Assembly (NCBI GenBank): GCA_003215315.1
Contig: QCKO01000003.1
Coordinates: forward strand, 1-64,000
From: Prochlorococcus sp. AG-409-P19
Lineage (GTDB): Bacteria > Cyanobacteriota > Cyanobacteriia > PCC-6307 > Cyanobiaceae
Direction: 5' to 3'
Length of the DNA: 64,000 nucleotides
The number at the start of each line of letters is the position of its first letter. Position 1 is the first letter of the stretch. The position numbers and the translations under genes were made by a program. The notes beneath the pieces were generated by a model. That model ran no database searches. It was not told the origin of the DNA and saw nothing but the letters and a program-made list of their open reading frames with translations. This document shows positions 28,380 to 37,881 of the stretch, piece after piece.

Positions 28380-28799
28380 TCAACGCCAAATAACTCTGAC
28401 ACTATTTGGCGTAATCCATTGATCCTGTTCTCTCATAAATCTTCTCTGACCTCCCACAGTGAACAATTTATCAAATCGATTTCTTAGTCTCTCAAGCATT
28501 ACTTCCTCTTTTCTTAAAAGGAAAGAGAGTTCTATTTGTCTTCTAACCCTGTGATGAGAAGCAATTCCAAGGTTAATAAAACTAGAACCAAATATTGCAA
28601 GCAAACCAATTTTCATCATTAGTGCTAGATACCCATAAAAAAGCTCCTTTTTTTCTTCTCTCTTTTGCAATTTTGAAGCCAAACTATAAGCATCAAGCTT
28701 TTGAGTTGTTCCTAAAACAGAAGCATTCAAGACACTCTGATGCCTAGTTCTTTTTTTTCTTCTTGGCTGCTCTATTAACTGAGGTTGAGCCAAAATCAA
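28380..28799 (-). CDS. Conserved single-membrane-span protein of unknown function
   Basis: A 139-residue protein with a very basic N-terminus (QPRRKKRTRH), one predicted transmembrane helix at about residues 56-77 (ALMMKIGLLAIFGSSFINLG) and a charged C-terminal region likely to form a coiled helix (LRKEEVMLERLRNRFDKLF). It ends with QWITPNSVRVIWR, a motif I associate with conserved cyanobacterial proteins of unknown role. It lies between psaM and por on the same strand. A thylakoid or chlorophyll-related role is only suggested by the neighbours. Confidence 0.65.
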   Translation of the reverse strand: MILAQPQLIEQPRRKKRTRHQSVLNASVLGTTQKLDAYSLASKLQKREEKKELFYGYLALMMKIGLLAIFGSSFINLGIASHHRVRRQIELSFLLRKEEVMLERLRNRFDKLFTVGGQRRFMREQDQWITPNSVRVIWR

Positions 28800-28863
28800 T
28801 CATCAATTAATTCGCTTGTATCGCATAGTTGCCAACTTGCCAAGGGGTCAATAACTTTTAAAG

Positions 28864-28965
28864 TCAAGCATCCCTTAAATTTATTCCTAAGCGCAAAGCC
28901 AACGTACCCGCGAAAATAACAATCAACATGCAAAAGCCTGCAAGATCTGGTGTAAGTTGCTCCAT
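28864..28965 (-). CDS. psaM: Photosystem I subunit XII (PsaM)
   Basis: A 33-codon frame gives MEQLTPDLAGFCMLIVIFAG followed by TLALRLGINLRDA and a TGA stop. It has one transmembrane helix and the LALRLG-xx-L end typical of PsaM, a tiny peripheral photosystem I subunit that helps trimer formation and carotenoid binding. The C-terminus carries RDA instead of the usual short YK tail. It is just upstream of the membrane protein gene at 28380 on the same strand. Very short genes like this are often missed; the identification relies on length, helix and the conserved end. Confidence 0.7.
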   Translation of the reverse strand: MEQLTPDLAGFCMLIVIFAGTLALRLGINLRDA

Positions 28966-29021
28966 TGTGAATTTCGTTATTTTGTATATTCTCGACTTTA
29001 TTTTCGATTATTGGGGGAAAT

Positions 29022-29123
29022 TTGAGAAGCCTGTTACTTATTGTGGTTGAACTTATTGGACTTTTCCTTAATTTTCAAGGTGCCACCAGTCGTCACAAAA
29101 TAATCTCAAAGGACTATCAATGA
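29022..29123 (+). CDS. Possible tiny membrane peptide upstream of the lipoate-ligase-like gene
   Basis: A TTG-started frame of 33 codons encodes a hydrophobic N-terminal half (RSLLLIVVELIGLFLNF) and a polar, basic tail (TSRHKIISKDYQ). GGGGGAAA lies immediately upstream as a plausible ribosome-binding site. The stop TGA overlaps the ATG of the next gene as ATGA. This is the organisation of translationally coupled genes, but a 33-codon frame can occur by chance, and I recognise no family. Confidence 0.3.
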   Translation: MRSLLLIVVELIGLFLNFQGATSRHKIISKDYQ

Positions 29124-29893
29124 TTGAATCTATTCTACAAAACAATCAAATTCAACATAAAGGACTAATTATCGAGCCCCTTGAACTAACTGGCTCAGAG
29201 CAAATGTTAATAGACTTAATGTTGTTAGATAAAAGCATCAAAGATCAATCAATATCAATGATAATTCGTTTTTATACATGGAAGGGAGATTGGTTATCAA
29301 TAGGCAAGAATCAAAAAAATATTCCACAAACGTGGCAAAAAATTGCTGATACAAAAAGAATGGGTATTGTCAGGAGACCTAGTGGTGGTAATGCCGTGCT
29401 TCATAGTGGCGGTTTAACATATTGTCTAATCTGGGACTCTCCTCCAAAAAACAAAAAAGAATCATATCGAATAACAAGTCGATGGTTAACAAATGGATTC
29501 GCTGAATTAGGCATAAAGCTTCAAGCCGGAAGTCAAACAACATATAACCAACTACACAACTGTTTTGCAGTCTCTACAGCAGCAGATCTAATTAATGAAT
29601 ATGGTAATAAACAAATTGGTAGCGCACAGTATTGGAAAGAAGGGAATCTCCTACAACATGGAGAAATAATCATAGAGCCAAATCAGTCTTTATGGGTTGA
29701 TCTATTTAACTCACCACCTCCTAAGAGGAAACCGGCTTTTCCTAAAAAGAAACAACTAGAAGAGTCTTTACAGCAATCATTAATAAAAACAAGGCCAGAT
29801 CTAAATTGGTATAGATATAGAATTAAAAAAACGGAGCTAAATCAAATAAAAATCGAAGCAGAGAAATCTCATCTGGGATTAAAACTATTTTGA
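29120..29893 (+). CDS. Lipoate-protein ligase A-family protein
   Basis: A 257-residue protein of the biotin/lipoate A/B ligase superfamily, which attaches or transfers lipoyl or octanoyl groups to lipoyl-domain proteins. RRPSGGNAVLHSGGLTYCLI is the diagnostic (R)RxxGGxxVxHxxGxLxY block. NQLHNCFAVSTAADLI and KQIGSAQYWKEGNLLQHGEI give the conserved later Lys and the GxxLxHG loop. It may be LplA-like or an octanoyl-transferase-type enzyme. Its 3' end overlaps the convergent M50 protease gene by 25 bp. Confidence 0.82.
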   Translation: MIESILQNNQIQHKGLIIEPLELTGSEQMLIDLMLLDKSIKDQSISMIIRFYTWKGDWLSIGKNQKNIPQTWQKIADTKRMGIVRRPSGGNAVLHSGGLTYCLIWDSPPKNKKESYRITSRWLTNGFAELGIKLQAGSQTTYNQLHNCFAVSTAADLINEYGNKQIGSAQYWKEGNLLQHGEIIIEPNQSLWVDLFNSPPPKRKPAFPKKKQLEESLQQSLIKTRPDLNWYRYRIKKTELNQIKIEAEKSHLGLKLF

Positions 29894-31125
29894 TTATTTA
29901 TTAAGCCACTAGTTAACATTGAATCAACAATACTAGGTAGGGAAAGTCCTAAGGGATAAGCATTTTGTTTTTTTGCAGACCTAATAAATTCATCCGGTAA
30001 TGTTAGTCCTATTTCTTTTAAAACTGATTTTCCGATATCAACTCTATCAACAGTACCAATTGGCAAACCTGCAAGACTTAGAACAAGGAGTCTACCTTTA
30101 TCTGATTTTTCCAAGTTTATTATAGCTTTCCATAATGGATCATTCTCAATAATGGAAGGCAATTCAGTTAAAGGAATTGAATATTCATATAATTTTTTTT
30201 CATCCCACATTTGAACAGGTATATCTTTTAATATTAATTCTGTTAAGTAACCAACCCACCTACCATCTCTGCATAGGAGTATCCATTGATATTCTTTAGT
30301 AGTTTTCTTACTAATTGGAGTACTCCTACTAATTGCTCTAACAGATAATCTATCTTCTACGACTCTATAATCTCTAGCATGTACTTTATTAACTTTAAAT
30401 TCACATAGTATTTTTTGTATTCGCAAAAACTGACTTTGTGCCCTAGAAGAAGAAACACCTAACAACCCAATAACTATTATCCATAGTCCAAAAATGAGAT
30501 TTCCATTAAGCATCAACAAAAGGCCAAGAGAAAAGAATAAAAAAGAGACAAAGCGAGCAGAGAAAATTGCGAACTTAATTCCTTTTATCTGACTGCCTGA
30601 ATAACGCCAAACCAAAGATTTCAAAACAACCCCTCCATCAAGTGGAAGAACTGGAAGTAGATTAAAAATGCCCACTAAAAAGTTAAGAGTTCCTATTTGC
30701 TGGCAAATATTAGAAATTATCAAATTGGAATCTAATAAAAACGAACCAGCGGAAACAAATCCAATTGCCAAAGCAATGCTAGTCAATGGACCAGCCAAGG
30801 CAATTCTTAAAGTCCCCATAGGAGTTGAACATTCTTTAACAACTTTTGAAACCCCACCAAGAAAAAACAAAGTAATACTTTTAACTTGAACCCCTTCATT
30901 TAAGGCTGCGACACAATGACCAAATTCATGAAGCAATACAGATATAAAAAATAAAATAGAAGTAATAAGTCCCATAACCCAACTATCAATATATGTAATG
31001 CCCTCATCAGCTAATGTATTAAGTTGAAAAGATGCTGTTGAAGTGAAATAGATAAAAACAAAAAACCAACTAGGATGAACCCTTAGCGATATACCTCTTA
31101 TTCGCATAAACTCCCAAGAATTCAT
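29869..31125 (-). CDS. Site-2 protease family (M50) intramembrane metalloprotease
   Basis: A 418-residue membrane protease. The zinc motif is LLHEFGHCVAAL (HExxH, about residue 65) and the third ligand is the Asp of LLPVLPLDGGVVLKSL (about residue 160). Four to six hydrophobic segments surround it. The C-terminal 200 residues are soluble and resemble the CBS-type regulatory extension of cyanobacterial S2P homologues (weak). Such proteases release membrane-tethered factors or act in stress responses. The target is unknown. The gene overlaps the convergent lipoate-ligase-like gene by 25 bp and is divergent from trpF (66-bp gap). Confidence 0.88.
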   Translation of the reverse strand: MNSWEFMRIRGISLRVHPSWFFVFIYFTSTASFQLNTLADEGITYIDSWVMGLITSILFFISVLLHEFGHCVAALNEGVQVKSITLFFLGGVSKVVKECSTPMGTLRIALAGPLTSIALAIGFVSAGSFLLDSNLIISNICQQIGTLNFLVGIFNLLPVLPLDGGVVLKSLVWRYSGSQIKGIKFAIFSARFVSFLFFSLGLLLMLNGNLIFGLWIIVIGLLGVSSSRAQSQFLRIQKILCEFKVNKVHARDYRVVEDRLSVRAISRSTPISKKTTKEYQWILLCRDGRWVGYLTELILKDIPVQMWDEKKLYEYSIPLTELPSIIENDPLWKAIINLEKSDKGRLLVLSLAGLPIGTVDRVDIGKSVLKEIGLTLPDEFIRSAKKQNAYPLGLSLPSIVDSMLTSGLINNQNSFNPR

Positions 31126-31191
31126 ATCTTGACCGATCCATGATCAATAAAAAGACGATAATTAATCAATTCTATTAAGGGGGAACTTCCT

Positions 31192-31863
31192 ATGCATATT
31201 AATATTAAGCCCCAAACATCAACCCGAATCAAAATTTGCGGTATTACGCAAATTTCGCAAGCCAAAGATATTGCGAAATTAAAGGTTGATGCAATTGGTG
31301 TCATTGGTGTCCCAAATTCTCCTCGTTTTGTATCTGAGGAAAAGAGATTAAGAATTTTCGAAGAAGTAGAAAAAGTTTCTAATAAAATCGAGCGAGTTTT
31401 AGTTGTTGCAGATATAGATAATGAGCAACTTGAAAAAATAATCAACAACAAAACGTTCCCATCAGTCATTCAATTGCATGGCCAAGAGTCAAAACATCGC
31501 TGCAAAGAAATAAAAAAAATATATCCCACAATAAAAATCTGGAAAGCTATTAGAATCAAGTCCGAAAGAGATCTTTCCAATGCCGAAAATTATCAAGAAA
31601 ATGTAGACGCTCTTCTTTTAGATGCTTGGGATCCTCATCAAATAGGCGGTACAGGAAAAAATCTTCCAATAGAGTGGCTTCAAAAGATAAATTTCAATAT
31701 TCCATGCTGGGTTGCAGGTGGAATGTCAGCAGAATGGATCCCAAAATTATTTTCTCATTTAACCCCCTTTGGGATCGATGCATCCAGTCGTCTAGAAGTC
31801 TCACCAGGTATCAAAGACCTTAACAAGGTTAATGCACTTATAAATACAATTCGTTCTTATTAA
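31192..31863 (+). CDS. trpF: Phosphoribosylanthranilate isomerase
   Basis: A 223-residue TIM-barrel enzyme that isomerises phosphoribosyl-anthranilate in tryptophan synthesis. RIKICGITQISQAKDI contains the catalytic Cys of the KICG motif. FPSVIQLHGQES, DAWDPHQIGGTGKNLP with the catalytic Asp and phosphate-binding Gly residues, and PFGIDASSRLEVSPGIKD are all present. Length is normal. No other trp gene is adjacent, so the pathway is dispersed. Confidence 0.95.
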   Translation: MHINIKPQTSTRIKICGITQISQAKDIAKLKVDAIGVIGVPNSPRFVSEEKRLRIFEEVEKVSNKIERVLVVADIDNEQLEKIINNKTFPSVIQLHGQESKHRCKEIKKIYPTIKIWKAIRIKSERDLSNAENYQENVDALLLDAWDPHQIGGTGKNLPIEWLQKINFNIPCWVAGGMSAEWIPKLFSHLTPFGIDASSRLEVSPGIKDLNKVNALINTIRSY

Positions 31864-31905
31864 AGCGAGACATGAGAAATAAGCATCAAACAAATCAAAA
31901 TAAAA

Positions 31906-32613
31906 TTAAAAAGCGCCTGTAGCAGGCATCAAAGTTAAATCCTCGATAATTTGATTACAAGGTTGTTCAGCAAGACGAAGCAGTTCTAATGCTACCTGTT
32001 GCGCTGAAAGCATTGCATTTCGGTCAAAGTTACTTTGGACAGTTTCAGAGTCCCAGAGTGTTGAATTAACTGATCCAAGTGTCAAAGTACAAGCGCGTAT
32101 TCCATTTTGCCTCTCCTCTGCAGCCAAACAACTTGTCAAACTAGCTAGAGCCGCTTTCGAAACACAATAAGCCCCCCATTGAGGGAAAGCATTTCTAGAA
32201 GCATGGCTACTAACATTAATAATCAGGCCACCTTTACTTCTCATACAAGGCACAACGGTTGAGCATATTTGAAAGACACTGTTTAAATTGACTTGCATAA
32301 TCCATTGCCATTTCTCAAGTGGCATAGAAATTAGATCACCAGTCCATGCAACTCCTGCATTATTTATCAATACATCTGGATAAAGGCCATTATCTAGTAA
32401 TTCATTAAGAGCTGGTGAAATTAATTTGGGTTGATTCAAATCCAAAGCCTTGTAAAAAACCTGGACATCTTTAAATTCATTTGAAAGATTCTTTAAAGAA
32501 TTTTCATCCCTAGAAACCAATAAAAGATTCCAACCAGATGAAGCAAAAGCTTGGGCAGTTTCCCTACCAATACCTTTAGAAGCTCCGGTAATTAAAGCTG
32601 TTGGCAATTTCAA
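31906..32613 (-). CDS. Short-chain dehydrogenase/reductase
   Basis: A 235-residue classical SDR with the nucleotide-binding TGASKGIGRETA, the structural NNAGVAW, catalytic Ser in INVSSHASRN and the YxxxK motif as GAYCVSKAAL. It resembles 3-oxoacyl-ACP reductase (FabG), but many SDRs share these motifs. It lies 36 bp downstream of accA and close to aar and ado, so a role in fatty-acid chemistry is plausible but not proven by sequence. Confidence 0.85.
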   Translation of the reverse strand: MKLPTALITGASKGIGRETAQAFASSGWNLLLVSRDENSLKNLSNEFKDVQVFYKALDLNQPKLISPALNELLDNGLYPDVLINNAGVAWTGDLISMPLEKWQWIMQVNLNSVFQICSTVVPCMRSKGGLIINVSSHASRNAFPQWGAYCVSKAALASLTSCLAAEERQNGIRACTLTLGSVNSTLWDSETVQSNFDRNAMLSAQQVALELLRLAEQPCNQIIEDLTLMPATGAF

Positions 32614-32649
32614 TCAATCATCAATATTCAAGATTTTAAACCTTGGTAC

Positions 32650-33624
32650 TTAATCGAAAGAATCTTTCTCCAAATATTGGCCTATTTTTCTAAATTTCTC
32701 ATATCTATTATCTCGTAATTCGTTAACTGATAGAGCCAATAAATCTTTTAAATGTTTTTCCAAGGACGTCTTTAAAGTTTCTCCAGCCTGCAAAGGGGCC
32801 CAATTATTTCCTCCTGCAGGCTCTTTTAAAACCTCATCGACAATTCCTAGCTCAAGCAAATCACTTCCAGTAATTTTCAACGATGCTGCGGCCTCAGGAG
32901 CTTTTGAAGCATCTCTCCATAAAATTGAGGCGCAAGCTTCAGGGCTTGCAACAGTGTAAACACTATGTTCAAACATAAGCAACCTATCTGCCACTCCTAT
33001 ACCAAGCGCGCCGCCTGAACCTCCTTCTCCAATAACAGTTGCGATAATAGGTACTCTAAGGCTGAACATTTCCCTTAAGTTGACCGCAATAGCTTCGCCT
33101 TGACCTTGTTCTTCTGCTAACAAACCCGCATAAGCTCCTGGTGTATCAATAAAAGAAATTATTGGCATTTTAAACCTGTCAGCATGGCTCATTAATCTCA
33201 ATGCTTTTCTATAGCCTCCAGGTTTTGCCATCCCAAAGTTTCTAGCAACATTTTCTTTTGTATCACGACCTTTCTGTTGACCAATCAATAGAACAGCTTG
33301 TTTGCCAATTCTACCTATACCTCCAACTAAAGCTTGATCATCAGAACTATTTCGATCTCCGTGTAATTCAACCCAGTCATCACAAAACATTTGAATATAG
33401 TCAAGTGTGCTTGGTCTTTGTGGATGGCGAGCTACTTGTATCTTCTGTGCAGGGGTTAAACATTGAAAAATCTCTTCTCTTCTTTTGGCGGCTAATGTCT
33501 CCAGTTGTAATAATTGCTGGCTCACATCAACTTCTGAATCCCTAGCTAGTTCTCGTATCTGATCAATCTGCTTCTCTAGCTCTACTAAAGGTTTCTCAAA
33601 TTCAAGAAGGTAACGTCTAGCCAT
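32650..33624 (-). CDS. accA: Acetyl-CoA carboxylase carboxyltransferase subunit alpha
   Basis: A 324-residue subunit that, with AccD, transfers the carboxyl group from biotin to acetyl-CoA to form malonyl-CoA. N-terminal coiled segment ([20 protein letters not shown]) matches the family. The crotonase-like core has [55 protein letters not shown] and the oxyanion loop [12 protein letters not shown]. It starts 15 bp after aar on the same strand, so fatty-acid initiation and alkane synthesis may be co-transcribed. Confidence 0.97.
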   Translation of the reverse strand: MARRYLLEFEKPLVELEKQIDQIRELARDSEVDVSQQLLQLETLAAKRREEIFQCLTPAQKIQVARHPQRPSTLDYIQMFCDDWVELHGDRNSSDDQALVGGIGRIGKQAVLLIGQQKGRDTKENVARNFGMAKPGGYRKALRLMSHADRFKMPIISFIDTPGAYAGLLAEEQGQGEAIAVNLREMFSLRVPIIATVIGEGGSGGALGIGVADRLLMFEHSVYTVASPEACASILWRDASKAPEAAASLKITGSDLLELGIVDEVLKEPAGGNNWAPLQAGETLKTSLEKHLKDLLALSVNELRDNRYEKFRKIGQYLEKDSFD

Positions 33625-33638
33625 AAGAAAAAAGTGTT

Positions 33639-34679
33639 TTAAACAGCAACTGTCTGCAAATTTGACTTAAGACCAACAGCCGAAAAGCCATGTCTTATGG
33701 ATGATTCCCCAATAAAATCCATCTTTTCAAGAGAAATATTGTTTCTCCCCCAACTGAAATTTGTATGACAATCTTCAAATTCGAGAAGCATAGCTTCCGC
33801 AAAGCATGCAAACATTTCTCTTTTTGGATTTTCCATTTCCGCTAATTCCATCATATTCCAACCAATATCTTTAAAAAACTCCACAATTCCTCCTTTTAGA
33901 ACATGCACCCCAGAACCAGAAAATTTTTCGCCTAAGTTTTTTGGGTATCCACCGTCAATCATTAGACAAGGATTCTTAAGTAATGAAATGTCAATATCCA
34001 ATGTTTTAGGCATGCTTGCCACCCAAATAACAGCATCAGATTTTGGTAGTGCATCTCCAAGACTCAGAATTTCTCCACCACCTAATTCAGATTGAAGATC
34101 CTTTAAAGGTTGTTGTTGTCTTGCCACCAAAATCAATTCAGCAACACGTGTTCTATTTGATAGCCAACGGCAAACAGCACTACCAATGTCTCCTGTTGCT
34201 CCCACAACAGCTACTTTTGCCTTCTCAAGATTCAAACCAACTAAAGGGGCATTCTGTTCAAGCTGTCTGCATATAACCCAAGCCGTATGAGTATTCCCAG
34301 TTGTAAATTTCTTCCAATCCAAAGTTGTATTTCTAACTTGTTTATTTTGCAGCAAGTTGAAGTTCTCAAAAATAATCGAAGTAAACCCCCCTAATGCAGT
34401 TATATTAATTCCTTTCTTTTGGGCTAACTCCATTGCATTTAGTACTTTTCTCCTTGCTGTTTTGAAGCGACTAAGCATTTCAGGAACAAAACATGAATCA
34501 ATATATGCACCTTCAATAGTTTTACCAATTGCACTAACAACTTTCACATGCTCAACAAGTTGAGGTGGTGCGCTACACCAAACATCTAAATCACCTTCTG
34601 CTATATGGTCATATCCCAAACCAAGTGCCTTGCGCTTGGCATCTTGAAAACTGGTTGAATGTCCGATTAGCCCAAACAT
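33639..34679 (-). CDS. aar: Long-chain acyl-ACP reductase (aldehyde-forming)
   Basis: Reduces acyl-ACP to fatty aldehyde with NADPH, the first step of cyanobacterial alkane synthesis. I use the ATG at 34679 ([11 protein letters not shown]), the family start; the longer frame begins with a TTG three codons before. [25 protein letters not shown], the Rossmann motif [13 protein letters not shown] and [14 protein letters not shown] with the catalytic Cys are visible. Length is 346. ado lies upstream on the same strand, but a strong terminator separates them. Confidence 0.95.
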   Translation of the reverse strand: MFGLIGHSTSFQDAKRKALGLGYDHIAEGDLDVWCSAPPQLVEHVKVVSAIGKTIEGAYIDSCFVPEMLSRFKTARRKVLNAMELAQKKGINITALGGFTSIIFENFNLLQNKQVRNTTLDWKKFTTGNTHTAWVICRQLEQNAPLVGLNLEKAKVAVVGATGDIGSAVCRWLSNRTRVAELILVARQQQPLKDLQSELGGGEILSLGDALPKSDAVIWVASMPKTLDIDISLLKNPCLMIDGGYPKNLGEKFSGSGVHVLKGGIVEFFKDIGWNMMELAEMENPKREMFACFAEAMLLEFEDCHTNFSWGRNNISLEKMDFIGESSIRHGFSAVGLKSNLQTVAV

Positions 34680-34751
34680 TTTGCACAAAAGAACATTGAA
34701 AGAGGAATTTAATAATTATCCAAGTTCAAAAGATTAGACCACTATGGTCTC

Positions 34752-34790
34752 AAAAAAGCAATTCCTCTAGAAATATAAACTCTAGAGGAA
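34752..34790 (-). terminator. Intrinsic terminator after ado
   Basis: TTCCTCTAGA (34762-34771) and TCTAGAGGAA (34781-34790) form a perfect 10-bp stem with a 9-nt loop. In the leftward direction the stem is followed by TTGCTTTTTTG, a U-rich tract. It lies about 35 bp past the ado stop and about 80 bp before the aar start, so it should uncouple ado from aar. Confidence 0.85.
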
Positions 34791-34824
34791 CCAATAAAGA
34801 CAAATTTCAAATATTGAATTCGGA

Positions 34825-35550
34825 TCAAATAACTGCAGCTAGAGCCATTCTGGCGATTTCTCTATTGTCTAAACCAATCTCCATCAGGGAATCTTGATAA
34901 GCAATCATAAATTCCTCCATCAACTCTTCTTTATCCATATGTAATACTTCTGCATCTTTTGCCACTTGATCAAGCATGGACTTAATCAAAGGTAAATTCT
35001 CTTTATTAGCTTTCATCAACTCTTTCTTACAAGATTGAAGGTTTGCTTTGAGCCACTCTTGTCCATAATTTAGATGTAGATATTCGTCCTGAACTACTCC
35101 TTCGGTAATTTTCTTAGCAAAGGGGTCTGCAACTTGTATATATACGTGATATGCAGAAATCGCAAAGGATTCAATAAGTATGCATTGGATTAAAAGACAG
35201 GTAGTTGTATTACCTTCTTTAAAAGCTTTTAAGAAATTATTATGTAATTTAGAAAAAAATGTTTTTGCGAATGGCATATCTGGAGTAACAGCAAGGTTTT
35301 TGCCACAAGCACAAAAACCACGCATGTGTTTTTTTTCCATCTTTCCAAGCCTTACAAGTTCTTCTGCATGCTCAGGTATTAATTTTGACAAATCCAGGAA
35401 ATTGGAATAGGCCTCTTCTTCCCCCTCAATAACAATTGCATTAATTCTGCTATAAGCGTCCTTATAAACCTCTGAGGAGAAGTCAGGAAGATCGGTTGAA
35501 TCTATCTGATCTTCTTTTAAGACTAATTTTTCTGTTGCTAGTGCCTGCAT
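34825..35550 (-). CDS. ado: Aldehyde deformylating oxygenase
   Basis: A 241-residue ferritin-like di-iron enzyme that converts fatty aldehydes to alkanes plus formate. The helical bundle supplies the expected ligands: Glu in VIEGEEEAYSNF, EKKH (residues 72-75), Glu in LIQCILIESFAISAYH and the DEYLH motif. Length and motifs match the Prochlorococcus MIT9313 enzyme. It is transcribed leftward, ahead of aar and accA, but is followed by its own intrinsic terminator. Confidence 0.96.
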   Translation of the reverse strand: MQALATEKLVLKEDQIDSTDLPDFSSEVYKDAYSRINAIVIEGEEEAYSNFLDLSKLIPEHAEELVRLGKMEKKHMRGFCACGKNLAVTPDMPFAKTFFSKLHNNFLKAFKEGNTTTCLLIQCILIESFAISAYHVYIQVADPFAKKITEGVVQDEYLHLNYGQEWLKANLQSCKKELMKANKENLPLIKSMLDQVAKDAEVLHMDKEELMEEFMIAYQDSLMEIGLDNREIARMALAAVI

Positions 35551-35639
35551 TGACCTTTTTAGAATTTATCAATTGAGTGATCTTACAGAAATAAACGATA
35601 AATGGTTGAATTTAAAAGAGATCTTATTACAAAAAAATT

Positions 35640-36488
35640 TTAACTCAGATTTTTCTGGCTCACAGGAGGCCAGTCACTCTCCATAAGATTGAAGAAAAGG
35701 TTTCTCCAATGAGCTATTAATAGCTCTTCAAGACTTTCACCTAATGCAGCATTAGAGCCATTACTATCTCCAATGACCCCATCTTTACTTATATCTTCAG
35801 TAAGCCAAGCACAAGGAGCAGCTCCTTCTAAACTCCATCCTTTGGGTACAGGGACTGAATCAATTAACTGAGAATGATTCATATCTATTGATTTTTCTAA
35901 AGCAACCATTTCTGGCGCCATATTCATCATCAAACTTGTTTCAGCTAGAGCTGCATGAAGTCCTTCTTCGACTTCTTTATGAGGCAATAAAGAATCCAGA
36001 CCATCCACTCCACTCCACAAGAAGCATGGTAAAACTGCTAAGGAAGGACATTTAACCCTTAACTGCCTAGAAACCGCCTGCAATAAACCTATTTGCCCAC
36101 CATGAGCATTAAAGAAAACCAATCTTTTGAATCCCATAGAAGCAATTTGTTCCCCTATTTCACTCACCAAAGCAAGCAACACTGGTGCAGACAAAGACAA
36201 TGTCCCTGGAAAAGAAACATGCTCAGGGGAAAAACCAATTGATTGGGATGGCAGCATCCAAATCGGCAAGTCCTCTGGCAAACGTGCAAGTGTTTTAATC
36301 AAAATATTTTCTGCAAAAAAAGTATCAGTTTTTAAAGGTAAATGAGGCCCATGTTGTTCACATGCCCCAAAAGGCCAAACCAAGGTAGAACCCTTTTGAG
36401 AAGAGGCTTTAGCAGCCTCTGGCCAACTTAAATTGTCAAAGAAAAAGGTTTTAGAAGTGATAGAAATCACCCATAAATCTAGAAACAA
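35640..36488 (-). CDS. Creatininase-family amidohydrolase
   Basis: A 282-residue metallohydrolase of the creatininase/FAPy-deformylase family. VWPFGACEQHGPHLPLKTD gives the E-x-H and Asp metal ligands. FNAHGGQIGLL and the Glu in ALAETSLMMNMAPEMV complete the usual site. The start is uncertain: TTG at 36488 or GTG at 36470. It is divergent from the S1-domain gene (47 bp). Members act on creatinine, cyclic guanidines or formamidopyrimidines; the substrate here is unknown. Confidence 0.82.
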   Translation of the reverse strand: MFLDLWVISITSKTFFFDNLSWPEAAKASSQKGSTLVWPFGACEQHGPHLPLKTDTFFAENILIKTLARLPEDLPIWMLPSQSIGFSPEHVSFPGTLSLSAPVLLALVSEIGEQIASMGFKRLVFFNAHGGQIGLLQAVSRQLRVKCPSLAVLPCFLWSGVDGLDSLLPHKEVEEGLHAALAETSLMMNMAPEMVALEKSIDMNHSQLIDSVPVPKGWSLEGAAPCAWLTEDISKDGVIGDSNGSNAALGESLEELLIAHWRNLFFNLMESDWPPVSQKNLS

Positions 36489-36535
36489 CCTAACCTTGGC
36501 TGTAAGAATGTGTCATCTAACACCCCAAGGGACTT

Positions 36536-37879
36536 ATGGCCGGATCAGATCATCCGCAGCCGAAAAAAGCAATCCCACCTAAACCGGCGGCCAGTGCTCC
36601 TCGAAAGCCATTACAAGTCATGCATATCAGTCGAAAGACTGAGGAAGAGCTTTTAAAGGAAACCACTACTAATAAATCCGAACAAAAACAATCAAATTCA
36701 GATATTCAAACTGGATTAAAAAATCCCAAAACCCCTGTAGAAATAGTTTCACCAAGTAAAACATATTCGTCAGGAAACAAACAAAATGATTCAGACATTT
36801 CTTCTGACGAGCAAAACCTATCAATGGAAGATTTGCTCAAATCAGAATTTAAATCAAACAAATTAGACAGAAACAATAATTTTTCTCAGGCAGATCAACC
36901 AGCCAATAATTCTTACAAAAATAGGGTTGTTGACGATTATGACTTTGATGAAGATGCTTTTCTAGCAGCACTTGACGAAACAGAACCCATAGGAAATACA
37001 GGTGAGATCGCGAAAGGTTCTGTGATAGGTGTTGAAAGTGATGGTATTTATGTAGATATTGGAGGCAAAGCTCCTGGCTTTATGCCTAAAAAGGAGTGCG
37101 GACTAGGCGTGATAACTAATCTCAAAGAAAGATTTCCAAAGGGATTAGAAGTTGAAGTCCTCGTAACCAGTGAACAAAATGCTGATGGGATGGTTACCAT
37201 AAGTTGTCGTGCTCTAGCACTAAGACAAAGTTGGGAAAAAGTGCAAAAGCTTGAGAAAGAGGGGCAAGTTGTTCAAGTAAAAGTAAATGGATTCAATAGA
37301 GGTGGCGTAACTTGTGACTTAGAGGGGCTAAGAGCTTTTATACCGCGTTCCCAATTAGAAGAAGGAGAAAACCATCAATCTCTAGTTGGCAAAACAATTG
37401 GCACAGCATTCCTCGAAGTAAACCCGGAAAGAAGGAAGCTTGTTCTTTCTGAAAAAAAAGCGGCTACTGCTAAAAGATTTTCTCAACTTGAGATAGGACA
37501 GTTAGTGGAAGGGAAAGTAAGCTCAATAAAACCCTACGGATTTTTCATTGACCTATCAGGAGTTAGTGGTTTACTCCATCATTCGATGGTAACTAATGGA
37601 AGTATCCGCTCTCTTAGAGAAATATTTGATATTGGAGAATCCATCAAAGCTCTAATTACTGATTTAGACCCTGGGAGAGGAAGGATTGGTCTAAATACTG
37701 CGCTACTTGAAGGCCCTCCTGGCGAATTAATCACTGACAAGCAAAAAATAATGGAAGAGGCAGAAGAGAGAGCTGTTCGAGCAAGAAATACTCTTAATCA
37801 AGAAAAGATAACTAAAAAAGATATTCTCAACGAAGAAAAAGAGAATAATTCAACTGAAACTGAGATTAAAGAATCATAA
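36536..37879 (+). CDS. rps1b: Ribosomal protein S1-like RNA-binding protein (Rps1b/Nbp1 type)
   Basis: A 447-residue protein with a disordered, Ser/Lys/Asn-rich N-terminal region of about 155 residues, then three S1 OB-fold domains: GEIAKGSVIGVESDGIYVDI, the VVQVKVNGFNRGGVTCDL domain, and LVEGKVSSIKPYGFFIDL. A charged tail follows. This layout matches the second S1 homologue of picocyanobacteria (Rps1b, sometimes labelled Nbp1). S1 proteins bind mRNA during translation initiation. tab2 begins 2 bp after the stop, suggesting a joint post-transcriptional unit. Confidence 0.82.
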   Translation: MAGSDHPQPKKAIPPKPAASAPRKPLQVMHISRKTEEELLKETTTNKSEQKQSNSDIQTGLKNPKTPVEIVSPSKTYSSGNKQNDSDISSDEQNLSMEDLLKSEFKSNKLDRNNNFSQADQPANNSYKNRVVDDYDFDEDAFLAALDETEPIGNTGEIAKGSVIGVESDGIYVDIGGKAPGFMPKKECGLGVITNLKERFPKGLEVEVLVTSEQNADGMVTISCRALALRQSWEKVQKLEKEGQVVQVKVNGFNRGGVTCDLEGLRAFIPRSQLEEGENHQSLVGKTIGTAFLEVNPERRKLVLSEKKAATAKRFSQLEIGQLVEGKVSSIKPYGFFIDLSGVSGLLHHSMVTNGSIRSLREIFDIGESIKALITDLDPGRGRIGLNTALLEGPPGELITDKQKIMEEAEERAVRARNTLNQEKITKKDILNEEKENNSTETEIKES

Positions 37880-37881
37880 TT

